A stretch of DNA of 64,000 bases from Actinomycetota bacterium (GTDB lineage: Bacteria > Actinomycetota > Actinomycetes > S36-B12 > UBA5976). Numbering within the stretch: position 1 is the stretch's first letter; every line of letters begins with the position of its first letter. The stretch is from contig JAPLBY010000033.1 in NCBI GenBank assembly GCA_026392515.1, positions 62,001 to 126,000 of the forward strand. The letters are read 5' to 3'. Shown one piece after another: positions 29,833-41,332 of this stretch. The notes under the pieces are model-generated. The model was not told the DNA's origin. It worked only from the letters and a program-made list of their open reading frames with translations, and did not search any database. A program made the translations under genes and the position numbers.

Positions 29833-30866
29833 TTAGCAAGTTCGCTTTTCACTGCTGCAACAAAGTTATCGACATCTGCTTGTGTGGTGTCCCATGAGCA
29901 CATCCAACGAACTTGATTGATCATGTGATCCCAAACATAGAACTTCGCAACGCTTTGTAACGGCTCAATACTTGCCGCTGGCAAAATTGGGAACAAGGCA
30001 TTTGCTTGTGGCGCCTCGACTTTAACCCCAGGAATATCTTTAATTCCCTTGTACAACTCTTGGGCCATTGCGTTTGAGTGCTGGGCATTCTTTAGCCACA
30101 GGTCACCTTCAAACATCGCAACTAGCTGAATTGAAATGAACCGCATTTTGCTGGCCAGTTGCATTCCCGACTTACGCACGTACTTCATCGCTGGGACAAG
30201 ATCTGGATTCAAAATCACAGCAGCCTCTGCTCCCATCGCGCCATTCTTAGTACCACCCAAAGAAACGGCATCTACGCCGACATCCGCTGTGAAGGCACCA
30301 AGTGAAGTTCCTAATGAGGCAGCTGCATTTGAAATGCGGGCACCATCAAGATGAATGTACATTCCAAGTGAGTGCGCGTGATCTGCCAAAGCTTTAACTT
30401 CAGCTACTGAATAAACCGTGCCGTATTCCGTGGAATTAGTGATCGAAACAACCTTTGGCTGGGCGCGATGCTCGTTGCCAAATCCCCAGGCTTGCTTGTC
30501 TACTAATTCAGGAGTTAGTTTTCCGTCTGGAGTTTCAACTTGCAGAAGCTTTAATCCAGCAACTTTTTCCGGAGCGCCACCTTCGTCCACATTGATGTGA
30601 GCGCTGGTTGCACAAACCACTGCTTCCCATGGCTTACACATCGCCTGCAACGTAATTACGTTTGCACCAGTTCCGTTAAAAACTGGGAATGCTTCAGCAG
30701 CGTTTCCGAATTGCTTCTTTACGACACCAGATAGTAGTTCGGTGTAAATGTCATCGCCATAGGCAACTTGGTGACCCGCATTAATCTCAGACATAGCCTT
30801 AAGGATTCCTGGATGAATTCCGGCATAGTTGTCACTTGCAAAGCCACGCCAAATACCGTCACTCAT
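29829..30866 (-). CDS. Threonine aldolase / beta-eliminating lyase family protein
   Basis: FASDNYAGIHPGILKAMSEIN, HLDGARISNAAASLG, VSLGGTKNGAMGAEAAV. Confidence 0.92.
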   Translation of the reverse strand: MSDGIWRGFASDNYAGIHPGILKAMSEINAGHQVAYGDDIYTELLSGVVKKQFGNAAEAFPVFNGTGANVITLQAMCKPWEAVVCATSAHINVDEGGAPEKVAGLKLLQVETPDGKLTPELVDKQAWGFGNEHRAQPKVVSITNSTEYGTVYSVAEVKALADHAHSLGMYIHLDGARISNAAASLGTSLGAFTADVGVDAVSLGGTKNGAMGAEAAVILNPDLVPAMKYVRKSGMQLASKMRFISIQLVAMFEGDLWLKNAQHSNAMAQELYKGIKDIPGVKVEAPQANALFPILPAASIEPLQSVAKFYVWDHMINQVRWMCSWDTTQADVDNFVAAVKSELAN

Positions 30867-30902
30867 AAAAATCCTTACTTAACTGTTGGTAAAACTAATG
30901 AT

Positions 30903-31667
30903 TTATAGCGGTGTTACGTAAGCGCCGCTAATGCCACCATCAACTAAGAAGTTAGATGCTGTCATGAACGAAGAATCATCGCTAACTAGGAATGCAACTG
31001 CTGCTGCCATTTCTTCTGGCTCGCCAAAGCGACCCATTGGAATGTGAACTAGACGACGTGCTGCACGCTCCGCGTCCTTTGCAAACAATTCCTGCAATAG
31101 CGGAGTGTTAACAGGGCCAGGCGATAGCGCATTGATTCGGATACCTTCGCGGGCAAACTGCACACCAAGCTCGCGAGTCATTGCAAGAACACCACCCTTG
31201 GAAGCGGTGTAAGAAATCTGTGATGTTGCTGCAGCCATAGTTGCAACGAATGATGCAGTGTTAACGATTGCACCCTTACCCTGACGCTGCATGTAAGGAA
31301 TAACTTCTTTGCAACATAGGTAAACCGAAGTTAGGTTCACTTCTTGGACTCGGCGCCATGCGTCAATTCCTGTGGTCAAGATTGAATCGTCATCTGGAGG
31401 CGAGATACCAGCATTGTTGAATGCGATGTCTACTGAACCGTAAGTATCGAATGCAACTTTGTACATGTTTGCAACATCGTCTGCATTTGTTACATCAGCC
31501 TTAACAAAGATGCCGCCAATTTGGGCTGCAACCTTTTCGCCTGATACTGGATCTAGGTCAGCAATTACAACTTTCGCGCCTTCTTCAGCTAAACGAATTG
31601 CAGTTGCTTTACCAATGCCACTTGAGCCGCCAGTGATTACTGCTACGCGGTCTTGTAAACGCTTCAC
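30903..31667 (-). CDS. SDR family oxidoreductase
   Basis: RVAVITGGSSGIGKATAIRLAEEGAKVVIADLD, NNAGISPPDD, ISYTASKGGVLAMTRELGVQFAREGIRINALSPGPVNT. Confidence 0.95.
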   Translation of the reverse strand: MKRLQDRVAVITGGSSGIGKATAIRLAEEGAKVVIADLDPVSGEKVAAQIGGIFVKADVTNADDVANMYKVAFDTYGSVDIAFNNAGISPPDDDSILTTGIDAWRRVQEVNLTSVYLCCKEVIPYMQRQGKGAIVNTASFVATMAAATSQISYTASKGGVLAMTRELGVQFAREGIRINALSPGPVNTPLLQELFAKDAERAARRLVHIPMGRFGEPEEMAAAVAFLVSDDSSFMTASNFLVDGGISGAYVTPL

Positions 31668-31714
31668 TTACTTCCTACTTTCATTGATTTCTGCAGATAG
31701 CAGAGTGGGAGTAC

Positions 31715-33082
31715 TTAATTTTCGGTACTGATAAACACATTCTTAGTTTCGGTAAAAGCTTCAATGGCGTTTGGCCCAAGTTCGCGACCGATTCCTGACA
31801 TCTTAAACCCACCAAATGGTGTCCAGTAGCGAACGGCTGAATGTGAGTTGATCGAAATGGCACCAGACTCAACACCACGAGCCATGCGCAATGCCCGACC
31901 GACATCTCTAGTCCAGATTGAACCAGCTAGTCCGTAGTCAGTTCCATTGGCAAGCGATATCGCGTGTGCTTCATCCTTAAATGGCACTACTACACAGACT
32001 GGTCCAAAGATTTCTTGTTCATACTGCAAGTCACCTGGCTTGATTGGCGCAAGTACGGTTGGTGGGAACCAAAAGCCCTTGCCAGTCGGAGCCTCGCCTT
32101 GAAACAGAATCGGAGCACCTTCTGGCACGAAAGACTTCACGCGATCGCGTTGCACCGCGCTGATAAGTGGGCCCATGTCAGTTGCTTCTGAACTTGGGTC
32201 ACCAACACGAACGCCCTTGACTGTCGTTTCGATGTGCGCAAGTACTTCATCGTAGATGTTTTCCTGAACCAATATTCTGGAACGGGCGCAGCAGTCTTGA
32301 CCAGAGTTATCAAACACGGCAAGCGGTGCTGATTTAGCGGCTGCTTCCACATCAGCATCAGCAAAAATGATTGTTGGGCTTTTGCCACCAAGTTCAAGAG
32401 TTACGCGCTTCAATCTGTCAGCACTAGCTCGCATAATTCCGGTGCCAACAGGTGTGGAGCCAGTGAATACAATTTTGCGGACGTCTGGATGTTCAACTAA
32501 GTGTTGTCCAGCAACTTTTCCGAAGCCAGGCACAACATTGAAAACGTTTTCTGGCAGACCAGCTTCTAGTGCAATTTCAGCTAACCGCATCGCAGTAAGT
32601 GGAGTTACTTCAGCTGGCTTAAGTACAACCGTGTTTCCAGCTGCAAGTGCTGGCGCAAATCCCCACGCTGCAATTGGCATTGGATAGTTCCAAGGAACGA
32701 TAATTCCAACTACACCAAACGGTTCGTGAAATGTAATGTCGATTCCGCCAGGCACTGGAATCTGCTGACCAAGTAATCTTTCTGCGCCACCAGCAAAGTA
32801 ATTCAAAACGTTACGAACGTTCTCGACTTCCCAGCGAGCCGTACCAATTGTGTGACCGGCCTCAATGACTTCAAGTGCGGCTAGTTCTTCCCCATGCTGC
32901 TCCACGAGTAAAGCAAATTTCCGCAGAATGTTTGCTTTGTGCGCTGGTGCGCTATCTCGCCATGCTGGCCAAGCAGCTTTCGCTTTAGCTACAACTTCAT
33001 CAACTTCAGCAGTTGATGCCATGTGGACGGTCTTAACAATGTCCTCAGTGGCGGGGTTCAAAACATCAAATGTGTCGCTCAT
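31715..33082 (-). CDS. Aldehyde dehydrogenase family protein
   Basis: [60 protein letters not shown]; start reset to M58 of the supplied ORF (MSDTFDVLN). Confidence 0.95.
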   Translation of the reverse strand: MSDTFDVLNPATEDIVKTVHMASTAEVDEVVAKAKAAWPAWRDSAPAHKANILRKFALLVEQHGEELAALEVIEAGHTIGTARWEVENVRNVLNYFAGGAERLLGQQIPVPGGIDITFHEPFGVVGIIVPWNYPMPIAAWGFAPALAAGNTVVLKPAEVTPLTAMRLAEIALEAGLPENVFNVVPGFGKVAGQHLVEHPDVRKIVFTGSTPVGTGIMRASADRLKRVTLELGGKSPTIIFADADVEAAAKSAPLAVFDNSGQDCCARSRILVQENIYDEVLAHIETTVKGVRVGDPSSEATDMGPLISAVQRDRVKSFVPEGAPILFQGEAPTGKGFWFPPTVLAPIKPGDLQYEQEIFGPVCVVVPFKDEAHAISLANGTDYGLAGSIWTRDVGRALRMARGVESGAISINSHSAVRYWTPFGGFKMSGIGRELGPNAIEAFTETKNVFISTEN

Positions 33083-33283
33083 CGTCCCTCTATTTTGAGT
33101 AATCAGGTTTCTATGAAATGAGCGTAGTCGACTCAGGCTAGATTCCGAACTTGGAAGGCAGGAATTTGGACTTAAGTAAATGATTGGCAAAAGTCCAGAA
33201 ACCGCAGGCAATTTGCAGGTATGTTCAGTAAGGAACAAGTCTTGGCCAGGCAAGTGAATTGCCAGCCTCAGTAAGGAGTCACC

Positions 33284-34651
33284 ATGACCGCGGTAAGTTT
33301 CCCACTTTCAATTGATGCCCTGACTAAGGACATAAAAGAAGGCCGAATCGATACCGTCATTGTGGCCATAACGGACATGCAGGGACGCCTCCAAGGCAAG
33401 CGCCTGCACGGTGATTACTTCCTTAGCGACGTGCTGAATCATGGCACCGAGGGTTGCAACTATCTAGTTGCAGTCGACATCGACATGAACACAGTTCAGG
33501 GTTACGACATCTCGTCTTGGGACACGGGGTATGGCGACATGGTTATGAAGATTGATCCAAAGACAATGCGCTACGTCGATTGGCACGAAGGCACAGCTTT
33601 AGTTCTCGCTGACTTAGTTGATCATCACGACAATCCAATTCCAGAATCCCCTCGCCAGATTCTTAAGAAGCAACTTAAGCGTCTTGAAGATATGGGAATG
33701 GTTGCCATGGTTGGCACCGAACTTGAATTCATTATGTTTGAAGACACTTACGAGGAAGCTTGGAACAAGCGGTATCACGATTTGATTCCAGTAAATCAAT
33801 ACAACGTTGATTACAGCATCATCGGAACTTCTCGCGTAGAACCAATTCTTCGTCGCATTCGTCTTTCCATGGTTAACGCCGGAATGACAGTTGAATCCGT
33901 AAAGGGTGAATGCAACCTTGGACAGCACGAAATTGCTTTCAAGTACACCGATGCGCTTGCCACATGTGATCACCACGTGGTCTACAAGACCGGTGCTAAA
34001 GAAATAGCCGCCCAAGATGGCTACGCCTTAACTTTCATGGCAAAGTTCAATGAGCGCGAAGGTAACTCCTGCCACATCCACTTGTCATTCCGTGGCATCG
34101 ATGGCTCCATGGTTCTTGCTGATGACAATGATCCAGATGGCCTAAGCGAAATTGGCAAGCAATACATCGCAGGTCAACTCGCACACATGCGCGAACTCAG
34201 CATCATGTATGCACCAACCGTTAATAGCTACAAGCGGTACTCCCCAGGTAGTTTTGCCCCAACTGCAATCAAGTGGGGTCGCGACAATCGCACCTGCTCC
34301 TACCGCCTAGTTGGTCATGGTCAAAGCTTGCGCGTTGAGAACCGCGTTCCAGGTGGCGACGTAAATCCTTACCTAGCAGTTGCTGGCATGATCGCTGCAG
34401 GAATTGATGGCATCGAGAAGAAGATGACTTTGGAGCCACGCTTCGATGGCAATGCCTACGCGCTTGAAACCGATCGAGTTCCTAACACCCTGCAAATGGC
34501 TCGCGACTTATGGGTTAACAGCACTTGGGCTAAAGAATCTTTCGGTGAGCGAGTTCATAAGCATTACACACACATGGTTGACACAGATTTGGCTCAGTTC
34601 AATAAAGCAGTTACGGACTTTGAATTAATTCGTGGATTTGAACGCTACTAA
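33284..34651 (+). CDS. Glutamine synthetase family protein (gamma-glutamylpolyamine synthetase-like)
   Basis: [68 protein letters not shown]. Confidence 0.9.
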   Translation: MTAVSFPLSIDALTKDIKEGRIDTVIVAITDMQGRLQGKRLHGDYFLSDVLNHGTEGCNYLVAVDIDMNTVQGYDISSWDTGYGDMVMKIDPKTMRYVDWHEGTALVLADLVDHHDNPIPESPRQILKKQLKRLEDMGMVAMVGTELEFIMFEDTYEEAWNKRYHDLIPVNQYNVDYSIIGTSRVEPILRRIRLSMVNAGMTVESVKGECNLGQHEIAFKYTDALATCDHHVVYKTGAKEIAAQDGYALTFMAKFNEREGNSCHIHLSFRGIDGSMVLADDNDPDGLSEIGKQYIAGQLAHMRELSIMYAPTVNSYKRYSPGSFAPTAIKWGRDNRTCSYRLVGHGQSLRVENRVPGGDVNPYLAVAGMIAAGIDGIEKKMTLEPRFDGNAYALETDRVPNTLQMARDLWVNSTWAKESFGERVHKHYTHMVDTDLAQFNKAVTDFELIRGFERY

Positions 34652-34667
34652 ATCAATTCGTTTCAAA

Positions 34668-35096
34668 CTAGGCGACGTTAAATCCAGCCCAAATTCGCTT
34701 GCCTTTTTCGGTTAGTTCATAACCCCAAAGATCTGCGAACTCATCAACGATATGCATTCCTCGCCCTGAGTCAACGGCTACATCAAGGGAGCGCATTACA
34801 GGTAACTGGTTATCAAAATCTTCAACCACGACCTTGACCATGTACTGCCAGCGTTCAAGCACAACTTGAAGTTCGGTTGCAGCATGGACAACTGAATTAG
34901 CCACCAATTCGCTTGTCACAGCTATCGCATGCTCGAGATCTATTGAACCTTCGTTACTTAGGAAGGCCGTAACTTGCTGCCTGGCAACTAAAACTGAGTC
35001 AGCCATGGCTGGCATAGTAAATGCCGCAATTGTTGATAAGAAATCCCCAAAATAGATCGCCAGATCCGAGGAACCGGATTCATTGAAGGCGCTCAT
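34668..35096 (-). CDS. ATP-binding protein, anti-sigma-factor/HATPase type
   Basis: VTSELVANSVVHAATELQVVLERW ... VAVDSGRGMHIVDEFADLWGYEL. Confidence 0.85.
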   Translation of the reverse strand: MSAFNESGSSDLAIYFGDFLSTIAAFTMPAMADSVLVARQQVTAFLSNEGSIDLEHAIAVTSELVANSVVHAATELQVVLERWQYMVKVVVEDFDNQLPVMRSLDVAVDSGRGMHIVDEFADLWGYELTEKGKRIWAGFNVA

Positions 35097-35144
35097 GATT
35101 TTCAGTATGCCCGTTACCAGTGGAATAAAACCCGGCTATCGGGC

Positions 35145-35621
35145 TTATTCCATGCCTTTATCGCGACGGCCGGTGGCTCGCTGGGTCTCTCGCTTGGCAT
35201 CCTTTTCAGCAATGGCCTGACGCTTGTCGTAGTTCTTGCGACCTCGAGCAATGGCAATTTCTACCTTTGCTTTGCCATCGTTGAAATACAGGCTTAGTGG
35301 AATCAAAGTAAGTCCACTTTCCTTGAGCTTGTTTTCAATCTTGCTAATCTCTTGACGATTTAGCAAAAGTTTTCGAGCCCGCGTTGGTGCGTGGTTAGTC
35401 CAAGAGCCTTCGTTGTATTCCGGAATGTTGACGCCGCGCAGCCAGATCTCGCCATTTTCAAATAAGGCGTATCCGTCAACCAAACTCGCCCGGCCGGCGC
35501 GAAGGGATTTAACTTCAGTTCCGACTAGAACCATGCCAGCTTCATATACGTCTTCGATGGTGAAGTCGTGGCGAGCCTTACGGTTCTGGGCGATGACCTT
35601 ACGACCGCGCTCTTTAGCCAC
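35145..35621 (-). CDS. smpB: SsrA-binding protein SmpB
   Basis: [49 protein letters not shown]-like [17 protein letters not shown]. Confidence 0.97.
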   Translation of the reverse strand: MAKERGRKVIAQNRKARHDFTIEDVYEAGMVLVGTEVKSLRAGRASLVDGYALFENGEIWLRGVNIPEYNEGSWTNHAPTRARKLLLNRQEISKIENKLKESGLTLIPLSLYFNDGKAKVEIAIARGRKNYDKRQAIAEKDAKRETQRATGRRDKGME

Positions 35622-35631
35622 TTAACTCAAC

Positions 35632-36879
35632 TCATCCCCAACAAGGCACAACGGTGCGCTCTGCACCAAACCAACCCATTGGATTGTACGGCACACCATT
35701 TAGGTGAACTTCGAAGTGCAAATGCGGCCCAGTTGAGAACCCGGTGGATCCCACATATCCAATGACATCTTGGTTTCCAACTACTTGCCCCGGTGATACC
35801 CCAAACTGTGACTGGTGGGCATACATGGTGACCATGCCATCGCCATGATCAATCAAAGTCATGTTGCCGTATGCGCGGCTAACTGTTGTTGAAAGAACTA
35901 CACCTGATGCAGCGGCGCGAATCGGAGTTCCCTTTGGCGCACCACTGTCGACACCGGTATGGCAAGACTTGTATTTGTAAACCGGGTGCACGCGCCAACC
36001 GACGCCGCCGCCAGCTGCTCTACCTGGCAACGGCCAAGAAAGTGGACCGGTTGCTTGTGGGTCAACTGGACCTTGGCTACCGGCTGACTTAGAAAGTGCC
36101 GCAATTCGAATTTGCTCAGCTCGAAGTTCGTTGTACTGCGCTTGAACTTCAGCCTTGTCGTCTTCAGCGACCTTTAAGGCTGCTGCTTCTTGCTTAACAA
36201 GTTTGTCTACTTCAACTTTTGCTGCTGCTGCTTTATCGGCAGCATTTTGAGCATCAATAAGGGCCTGTGATGCAATGTCTGCAACTCGTTGCATATCCAG
36301 GCGCACTGCTTCAGCTGCTGCGGCATCGGCTGCTAGCTGTTCTTTTGCCGCAAGTAAGTCATCGAGGCTCTTTGCGGTTGAAAGCGAAACAGCCTTAATG
36401 TTTTGCAATCTGACAGTTAAGTCAGATGGTGAAGTTGATTCAAGAATGATTTCCCATTGCGAAGTTGGGCCCTGCTGGTAAACCGAGCGGGCAAACTGGT
36501 CAACCTTTTTTTGCAGCTGACTAATCTCTGCTTCTTTACTGGTTACTTTGGAAAGTGCTGCTGCATAGGCTGCTTTTGCTGCGGCAAGATCTGCTGCCGC
36601 TTTGTTATATGCGGCTTTAGCTTCTGCTTCTTTTGCAGCCGCTATTGCCATAGTTTCGCGCGCAGCTGGGAGTTTTGCCTGAGCGTCCTTTAAGGATTCA
36701 GCTGCTTCAACAACGGCTTTTGATGCCTCCGTTAACGCCTCGGATGCTTCCGCAACTTGCTTGTCTATATCAGTGCTATTTGCAATGGCTGGTGTCATTA
36801 TCAGCGAAAGTAGCAAGGGAACGGCAAGTAATCCTCGGGTAAACCGCGAGGAGTTAAGACGCGTGAGGAAGGCGCGCAC
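35632..36879 (-). CDS. Coiled-coil M23-family peptidoglycan peptidase
   Basis: Signal peptide, long Ala/Lys/Glu coiled coil, HTGVDSGAPKGTPIRAAASGVV...GPHLHFEVHLNGVPYNP. Confidence 0.94.
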   Translation of the reverse strand: MRAFLTRLNSSRFTRGLLAVPLLLSLIMTPAIANSTDIDKQVAEASEALTEASKAVVEAAESLKDAQAKLPAARETMAIAAAKEAEAKAAYNKAAADLAAAKAAYAAALSKVTSKEAEISQLQKKVDQFARSVYQQGPTSQWEIILESTSPSDLTVRLQNIKAVSLSTAKSLDDLLAAKEQLAADAAAAEAVRLDMQRVADIASQALIDAQNAADKAAAAKVEVDKLVKQEAAALKVAEDDKAEVQAQYNELRAEQIRIAALSKSAGSQGPVDPQATGPLSWPLPGRAAGGGVGWRVHPVYKYKSCHTGVDSGAPKGTPIRAAASGVVLSTTVSRAYGNMTLIDHGDGMVTMYAHQSQFGVSPGQVVGNQDVIGYVGSTGFSTGPHLHFEVHLNGVPYNPMGWFGAERTVVPCWG

Positions 36880-36985
36880 AATGCTCCGTTCATTGGGGAA
36901 GTCCTTTAAGCGTAACGGAAGTGCCTAAAGTTACTGATGTGACTCGACCCGTGTCGGGCCAAAACTTGTCCAAATTGCAGGACTT

Positions 36986-37888
36986 TTAGCCCTTTAGATA
37001 GCGACGCAGCGTGATTGAGGCCGCTAAAACCGTGGTTCCTACGCCAACTAGATAAAGCATCGGAACTATCGCCAAAACCTCTGACCAGGTCACAAACGGG
37101 ATAAATGTCAGGTTTGGCGCCAGCTTGGCATCAATTAGCCAGTACTTCGAGGCCAAGATTCCAGCGGTCGCCAAAGTGGAGCCGATAATCGCAGCAACTG
37201 CTGCCTCCAAAATGAATGGCAGTCGGATAGACATGTTGCTGGCACCAACAGATCGCATGATCGACGTTTCCCGGCGCCTGGCGAAGGCAGCTACTCGCAC
37301 CGTATTCATAACCAGCAACACCGTTACAAACAGCATTGCTAGCGCAATTGCTAGTGCAAAGGATTGCAGGCCTTTAAGAATCTGGAAGAAGCGATCAAGT
37401 AATTGGCGCTGATCTTGAATTGATTCAACACCTTGAACTGACTGTAAAGCGCCAGCAACTTTCTCAAAATTCTCTGGGTTATCAAGTTTTACTCGGAAGG
37501 ATTCCGGCAATGCATCGGGACTAATGTTTGCCAAAATAGCTGAGCCGGCAAACTGCTCTTTGAATTGTGCGTAAGCATCAGCTGATGACTCATAGAAGAT
37601 TTCTTGAACTGATTCCAATGAACCGAGAACCGTTTCAATGTTCGTTCGTTGTTCAGCAGTTACTGCGCCCGTGCAAGTAAACGCAACTGAAGTATTTCCA
37701 CATAAGAAAATGGAAACTTCAATCTTGTCGTACCAATAGCCCTTCATGCGATCTACTTGTGCGCTCATGAGCAATGCAGCGCCCACCAAGGAAAGGGAGA
37801 CGGCAACCGAAACAATCAGGGCAACTGTCATTGTGAAGTTGCGGCGTAGGCCGTTGCCAACCTCTTTACTTACAAATGAAAATCTCAT
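36986..37888 (-). CDS. ftsX: Cell division protein FtsX
   Basis: FVSKEVGNGLRRNFTMTVALIVSVAVSLSLVGAALL, NTVRVAAFARRRETSIMRSVGASNMSIRLPFILEA. Confidence 0.95.
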   Translation of the reverse strand: MRFSFVSKEVGNGLRRNFTMTVALIVSVAVSLSLVGAALLMSAQVDRMKGYWYDKIEVSIFLCGNTSVAFTCTGAVTAEQRTNIETVLGSLESVQEIFYESSADAYAQFKEQFAGSAILANISPDALPESFRVKLDNPENFEKVAGALQSVQGVESIQDQRQLLDRFFQILKGLQSFALAIALAMLFVTVLLVMNTVRVAAFARRRETSIMRSVGASNMSIRLPFILEAAVAAIIGSTLATAGILASKYWLIDAKLAPNLTFIPFVTWSEVLAIVPMLYLVGVGTTVLAASITLRRYLKG

Positions 37889-37890
37889 GA

Positions 37891-38583
37891 CTACTGCCCC
37901 GTATGTCCATACATACCGCGCTCTTGATCACGGATGATTTTGCCATTTTCCATTTGCACAATTCGTTTACGCATCTGATCCACAATGGCCACATCGTGCG
38001 TCGCCATAACAATCGTGGTGCCAGTTCGGTTGATTCGATCCAGAAGTTTCATAATGCCAACGCTGGTTGACGGATCTAAGTTTCCAGTTGGCTCATCTGC
38101 TAATAGGAGTTTTGGTTTATTCACAAATGCTCTGGCGAGCGCAACGCGCTGTTGTTCGCCACCAGATAACTCGGATGGCAGACGATGAGCTTTTTCTTCT
38201 AAGCCAACTAATTCCAAAATTGCTGGAATTCGTTGTTGAATTTCTTTCTTTGATTTACCAATTACTTCCATGCCAAATGCAACATTGTCGAACACAGTTT
38301 TTCCTGGCAACAATCGAAAATCCTGAAATACGATTCCCATAGTCCGGCGAAACGCTGGGACTTTGCGATTAGGTAGCTTGGCTACATTGATGCCATCTAC
38401 AGTGACCGTACCTGAAGTTGGCTTTTCTTCTTTTAGTAGCAAGCGAAGTAGCGATGACTTACCAGATCCAGATTGACCCACTAAGAAGACGAAGTCACCT
38501 TGTTCAATACTTAGGTTGATTCCATCAAGCGCTGGAGTGTTTGAATTCTTGTATTGCTTGGAGACGTTATCAAAGTTGATCAC
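37891..38583 (-). CDS. ftsE: Cell division ATP-binding protein FtsE
   Basis: [61 protein letters not shown]. Confidence 0.96.
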   Translation of the reverse strand: MINFDNVSKQYKNSNTPALDGINLSIEQGDFVFLVGQSGSGKSSLLRLLLKEEKPTSGTVTVDGINVAKLPNRKVPAFRRTMGIVFQDFRLLPGKTVFDNVAFGMEVIGKSKKEIQQRIPAILELVGLEEKAHRLPSELSGGEQQRVALARAFVNKPKLLLADEPTGNLDPSTSVGIMKLLDRINRTGTTIVMATHDVAIVDQMRKRIVQMENGKIIRDQERGMYGHTGQ

Positions 38584-38705
38584 AGTGAACTCTCCTTAAT
38601 TGGGCGTGCAAAGAATTTCGAAAAATCGTATGTATTCAGCCTAAATAGCACGCAGCCAATGCAGGTGCAGGGCGCGCCGATCCTTGGCTTATGAGGGACG
38701 GATCA

Positions 38706-39812
38706 CTAATTGGATTGTTCGCGACGCCAGCGAATGCCAGCTTCTACGAACTGGTCGATATCGCCGTCGAGCACTGCTGAAGTATTGCCGGTTTCGACTT
38801 CAGTTCTAATGTCCTTAACCATTTGATAAGGATGCAAAACGTAAGAGCGCATTTGATTTCCCCAGGAGCCACTGGTGTCGCCCTTGAGCGCATTGATTTT
38901 GGCTTGTTCTTCTTGGCGAGTGCGTTCTAAAATTCTTGCTTGCAACACCGCCATTGCAGTTGCCTTGTTTTGTAACTGGGAGCGCTCATTTTGGCAGGAC
39001 ACCACAATGCCAGTTGGGATGTGAGTTAAGCGAACGGCAGAGTCAGTTGTGTTAACACCTTGACCGCCTGGGCCAGAGGATCGATAGACATCAATCCTCA
39101 AATCATCATCGGGAATCTCTACGGAATCCGTTTGTTCAACCACAGGAATAACTTCAACTTCGGCAAATGAAGTTTGACGACGACTTTGATTATCAAATGG
39201 TGAAATGCGCACAAGTCGATGCGTACCTTGTTCGACCGACAAAGTTCCATACGCAAACGGAGCTTTAACTGCGAAAGTTGTGGATTTGATTCCAGCTTCT
39301 TCTGCATAAGATGTTTCGTAAACATCAGTAGCCCAGCCATGGCGTTCGCAGTATCGCAAATACATGCGCTGCAACATTTCGGCCCAGTCAGCTGCGTCAA
39401 CGCCGCCAGCTCCAGAGCGAATTGAAATCAGCGCTTCCCGGTGGTCGTACTCACCCGATAGCAAAGTTCGAACTTCAAGTTCTCCAATAGATTTTTCAAG
39501 TGCGATTAGTTCCGCGCCAGCTTCATCAAGGATTCCTTGATCGCTTTCGGCGTCACCCATTTCCCACAAAACTTGAACGTCATCCACGCGGGAACGCAGA
39601 TTCTTGATTCGGCCAATATCGGCCTGCAGAACCGAAAGCTTTCCAGTTACTCGTTGAGCATTGGCTTGGTCATCCCAAAGATCTGGGGCTGAAGCAAGGA
39701 TCTCAAGCTCGGCTACTTGCGCCTGCATGTCATCAATCCGGAGCACTTTTTCGATGCTAGAAAGCGTGGAGTTGATTGCTGCAATATCAACAGCGAAGTC
39801 TCCGGTAGCCAT
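38706..39812 (-). CDS. prfB: Peptide chain release factor 2
   Basis: [42 protein letters not shown]. Confidence 0.97.
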   Translation of the reverse strand: MATGDFAVDIAAINSTLSSIEKVLRIDDMQAQVAELEILASAPDLWDDQANAQRVTGKLSVLQADIGRIKNLRSRVDDVQVLWEMGDAESDQGILDEAGAELIALEKSIGELEVRTLLSGEYDHREALISIRSGAGGVDAADWAEMLQRMYLRYCERHGWATDVYETSYAEEAGIKSTTFAVKAPFAYGTLSVEQGTHRLVRISPFDNQSRRQTSFAEVEVIPVVEQTDSVEIPDDDLRIDVYRSSGPGGQGVNTTDSAVRLTHIPTGIVVSCQNERSQLQNKATAMAVLQARILERTRQEEQAKINALKGDTSGSWGNQMRSYVLHPYQMVKDIRTEVETGNTSAVLDGDIDQFVEAGIRWRREQSN

Positions 39813-39834
39813 AATTCATAAGGTTACCTTGAAG

Positions 39835-40278
39835 TCACCTAACTTTATTAATTGCCTTGGCTGCGCTGACTACAACGGGAGTGGAAATTGGCATTAGGTA
39901 GCCGAATGCAGTTCTGGGGCTTGCCTGAACTGTCACCGTAACTGATGTTCCTGAAACTTCTACCGACCGCAAAGAAAACTGCTCGACCTGTGATCGAACA
40001 TTTGCTGCTTCAACGTATTGTTTCACTTTGGCTCGAGCCAGATTTTCGTTAAGGCGCAGATTTGTGCCTACCCCATCACGATAAATAGCGTCGGTATTAA
40101 CGGCTTGCGCGGCAGAAAGAGCTGCGCCATCTGCAATGCCATCTAAAACGTTCCTAGTAACCCAGAGTGATGCAACATTTATAGATACTGTCGCGATCAT
40201 TAAACCTGCCACTGAAAGACCAATTCCAAACAACAGAATTGAACCTTCATCTCGCTCAACTAGTTTTCTAAGATTCAC
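39835..40278 (-). CDS. TadG/TadE-like pseudopilin of Tad locus
   Basis: VERDEGSILLFGIGLSVAGLMIATVSINVASLWVTRNVLDGIADGAALSAAQAV. Confidence 0.8.
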   Translation of the reverse strand: MNLRKLVERDEGSILLFGIGLSVAGLMIATVSINVASLWVTRNVLDGIADGAALSAAQAVNTDAIYRDGVGTNLRLNENLARAKVKQYVEAANVRSQVEQFSLRSVEVSGTSVTVTVQASPRTAFGYLMPISTPVVVSAAKAINKVR

Positions 40279-40697
40279 GGCGATCGCAATTCATCTACGA
40301 CTGCAGTGTGCTGGGACGTTACAACTACGCTTCGCGACCCTAATGCTCTGGGCAAATTCAGGTTCACTTGTTTACTCACTCTTACTGTTACAAAACTACC
40401 TGGTGATAAGCACGGATTCTTACTGCAGGAGATTTTGGTAGATATTGGCCCGTTGCGCGAATCAAAGTCTTGCGCGACAAGTCCAGCGGCTGTGCTTGCT
40501 GCTCTACTCCCACTTGCATCGCTACTTGAAACAACAAATGCTCGTGCAGCAGTGCGGGCTGAGACATCTGTGGACAGATAAGCATTGGCTACCATAATGC
40601 TGGAATTAGCAATGATCGAAAGTGGAACTAAGAGAGCTACAGTAATTCCAATAAACTCCACGATCACATTTCCCTCGCTCGAAGTGAAGAATTTCAT
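40275..40697 (-). CDS. TadE-like pseudopilin
   Basis: SSEGNVIVEFIGITVALLVPLSIIANSSIMVANAYLSTDVSARTAARAFV. Confidence 0.8.
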   Translation of the reverse strand: MKFFTSSEGNVIVEFIGITVALLVPLSIIANSSIMVANAYLSTDVSARTAARAFVVSSSDASGSRAASTAAGLVAQDFDSRNGPISTKISCSKNPCLSPGSFVTVRVSKQVNLNLPRALGSRSVVVTSQHTAVVDELRSP

Positions 40698-41101
40698 AAC
40701 GAGGCCTCGTCGATTGCGCGAGCTCTTCCGGTCATTAAGAATTCTCGATCCAAGAGTGGAACCGATACCTTTCGCGTAACAGCTACCGAGATATACGTCA
40801 GGCCTTGATTTCTCACTTGAGTAATGACAATTGTTTCTGGACTAAACCCAGCGCCTCTGCTTGATAAAACCTTGAGGACGGCATTTCTGCCATCCGCATT
40901 TGAGGCATCCGCAGCACTAGCTGTTCGAGCGCCAATAACTGCAGCTGAGTCTAAAACGCTCTTATCGGCGACCAGCATTGCAATTTGTCCGATTGCAATA
41001 AAGATTGCAACAACTAATGGGGCGACTAAAACGAATCCGACTATGCCAGATCCAGTTTCAGACGCTAACTCATTACGGTTGCGAGACACTTCGGAGTGCA
41101 C
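40694..41101 (-). CDS. TadE-like pseudopilin
   Basis: ETGSGIVGFVLVAPLVVAIFIAIGQIAMLVADKSVLDSAAVIGARTAS. Confidence 0.8.
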   Translation of the reverse strand: MHSEVSRNRNELASETGSGIVGFVLVAPLVVAIFIAIGQIAMLVADKSVLDSAAVIGARTASAADASNADGRNAVLKVLSSRGAGFSPETIVITQVRNQGLTYISVAVTRKVSVPLLDREFLMTGRARAIDEASL

Positions 41102-41291
41102 TTGTTAGAACAGACTTCAATTGCCCGTCGGCTACAGACCAAACTGCAACCACAAGTCCGGCCGTCATAACCGTGACAAGAACCCACCCTGGGACATCCC
41201 CACGATCATCGCGAGACTTTTCAACAAATCTTGCAGCCGATACTTGCAGTGCGACTGAAATTTTTGGGGCTATTTCATTGATTATCTTCAT
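41073..41291 (-). CDS. Putative Flp-type pilin, small
   Basis: 72 aa; RGDVPGWVLVTVMTAGLVVAVWSVADGQLKSVLTSAL hydrophobic pilin-like helix; lies between tadC and tadE genes. Confidence 0.65.
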   Translation of the reverse strand: MKIINEIAPKISVALQVSAARFVEKSRDDRGDVPGWVLVTVMTAGLVVAVWSVADGQLKSVLTSALRSVSQP

Positions 41292-41332
41292 TTGTATTTC
41301 CTTTTCTATAGTTGAGCATTTGCTCTTGGGCG

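Noticed and set aside
38706-39812. Programmed +1 frameshift in prfB
   Set aside because: RF2 reads as one continuous frame from ATG; no internal UGA shift site is needed.
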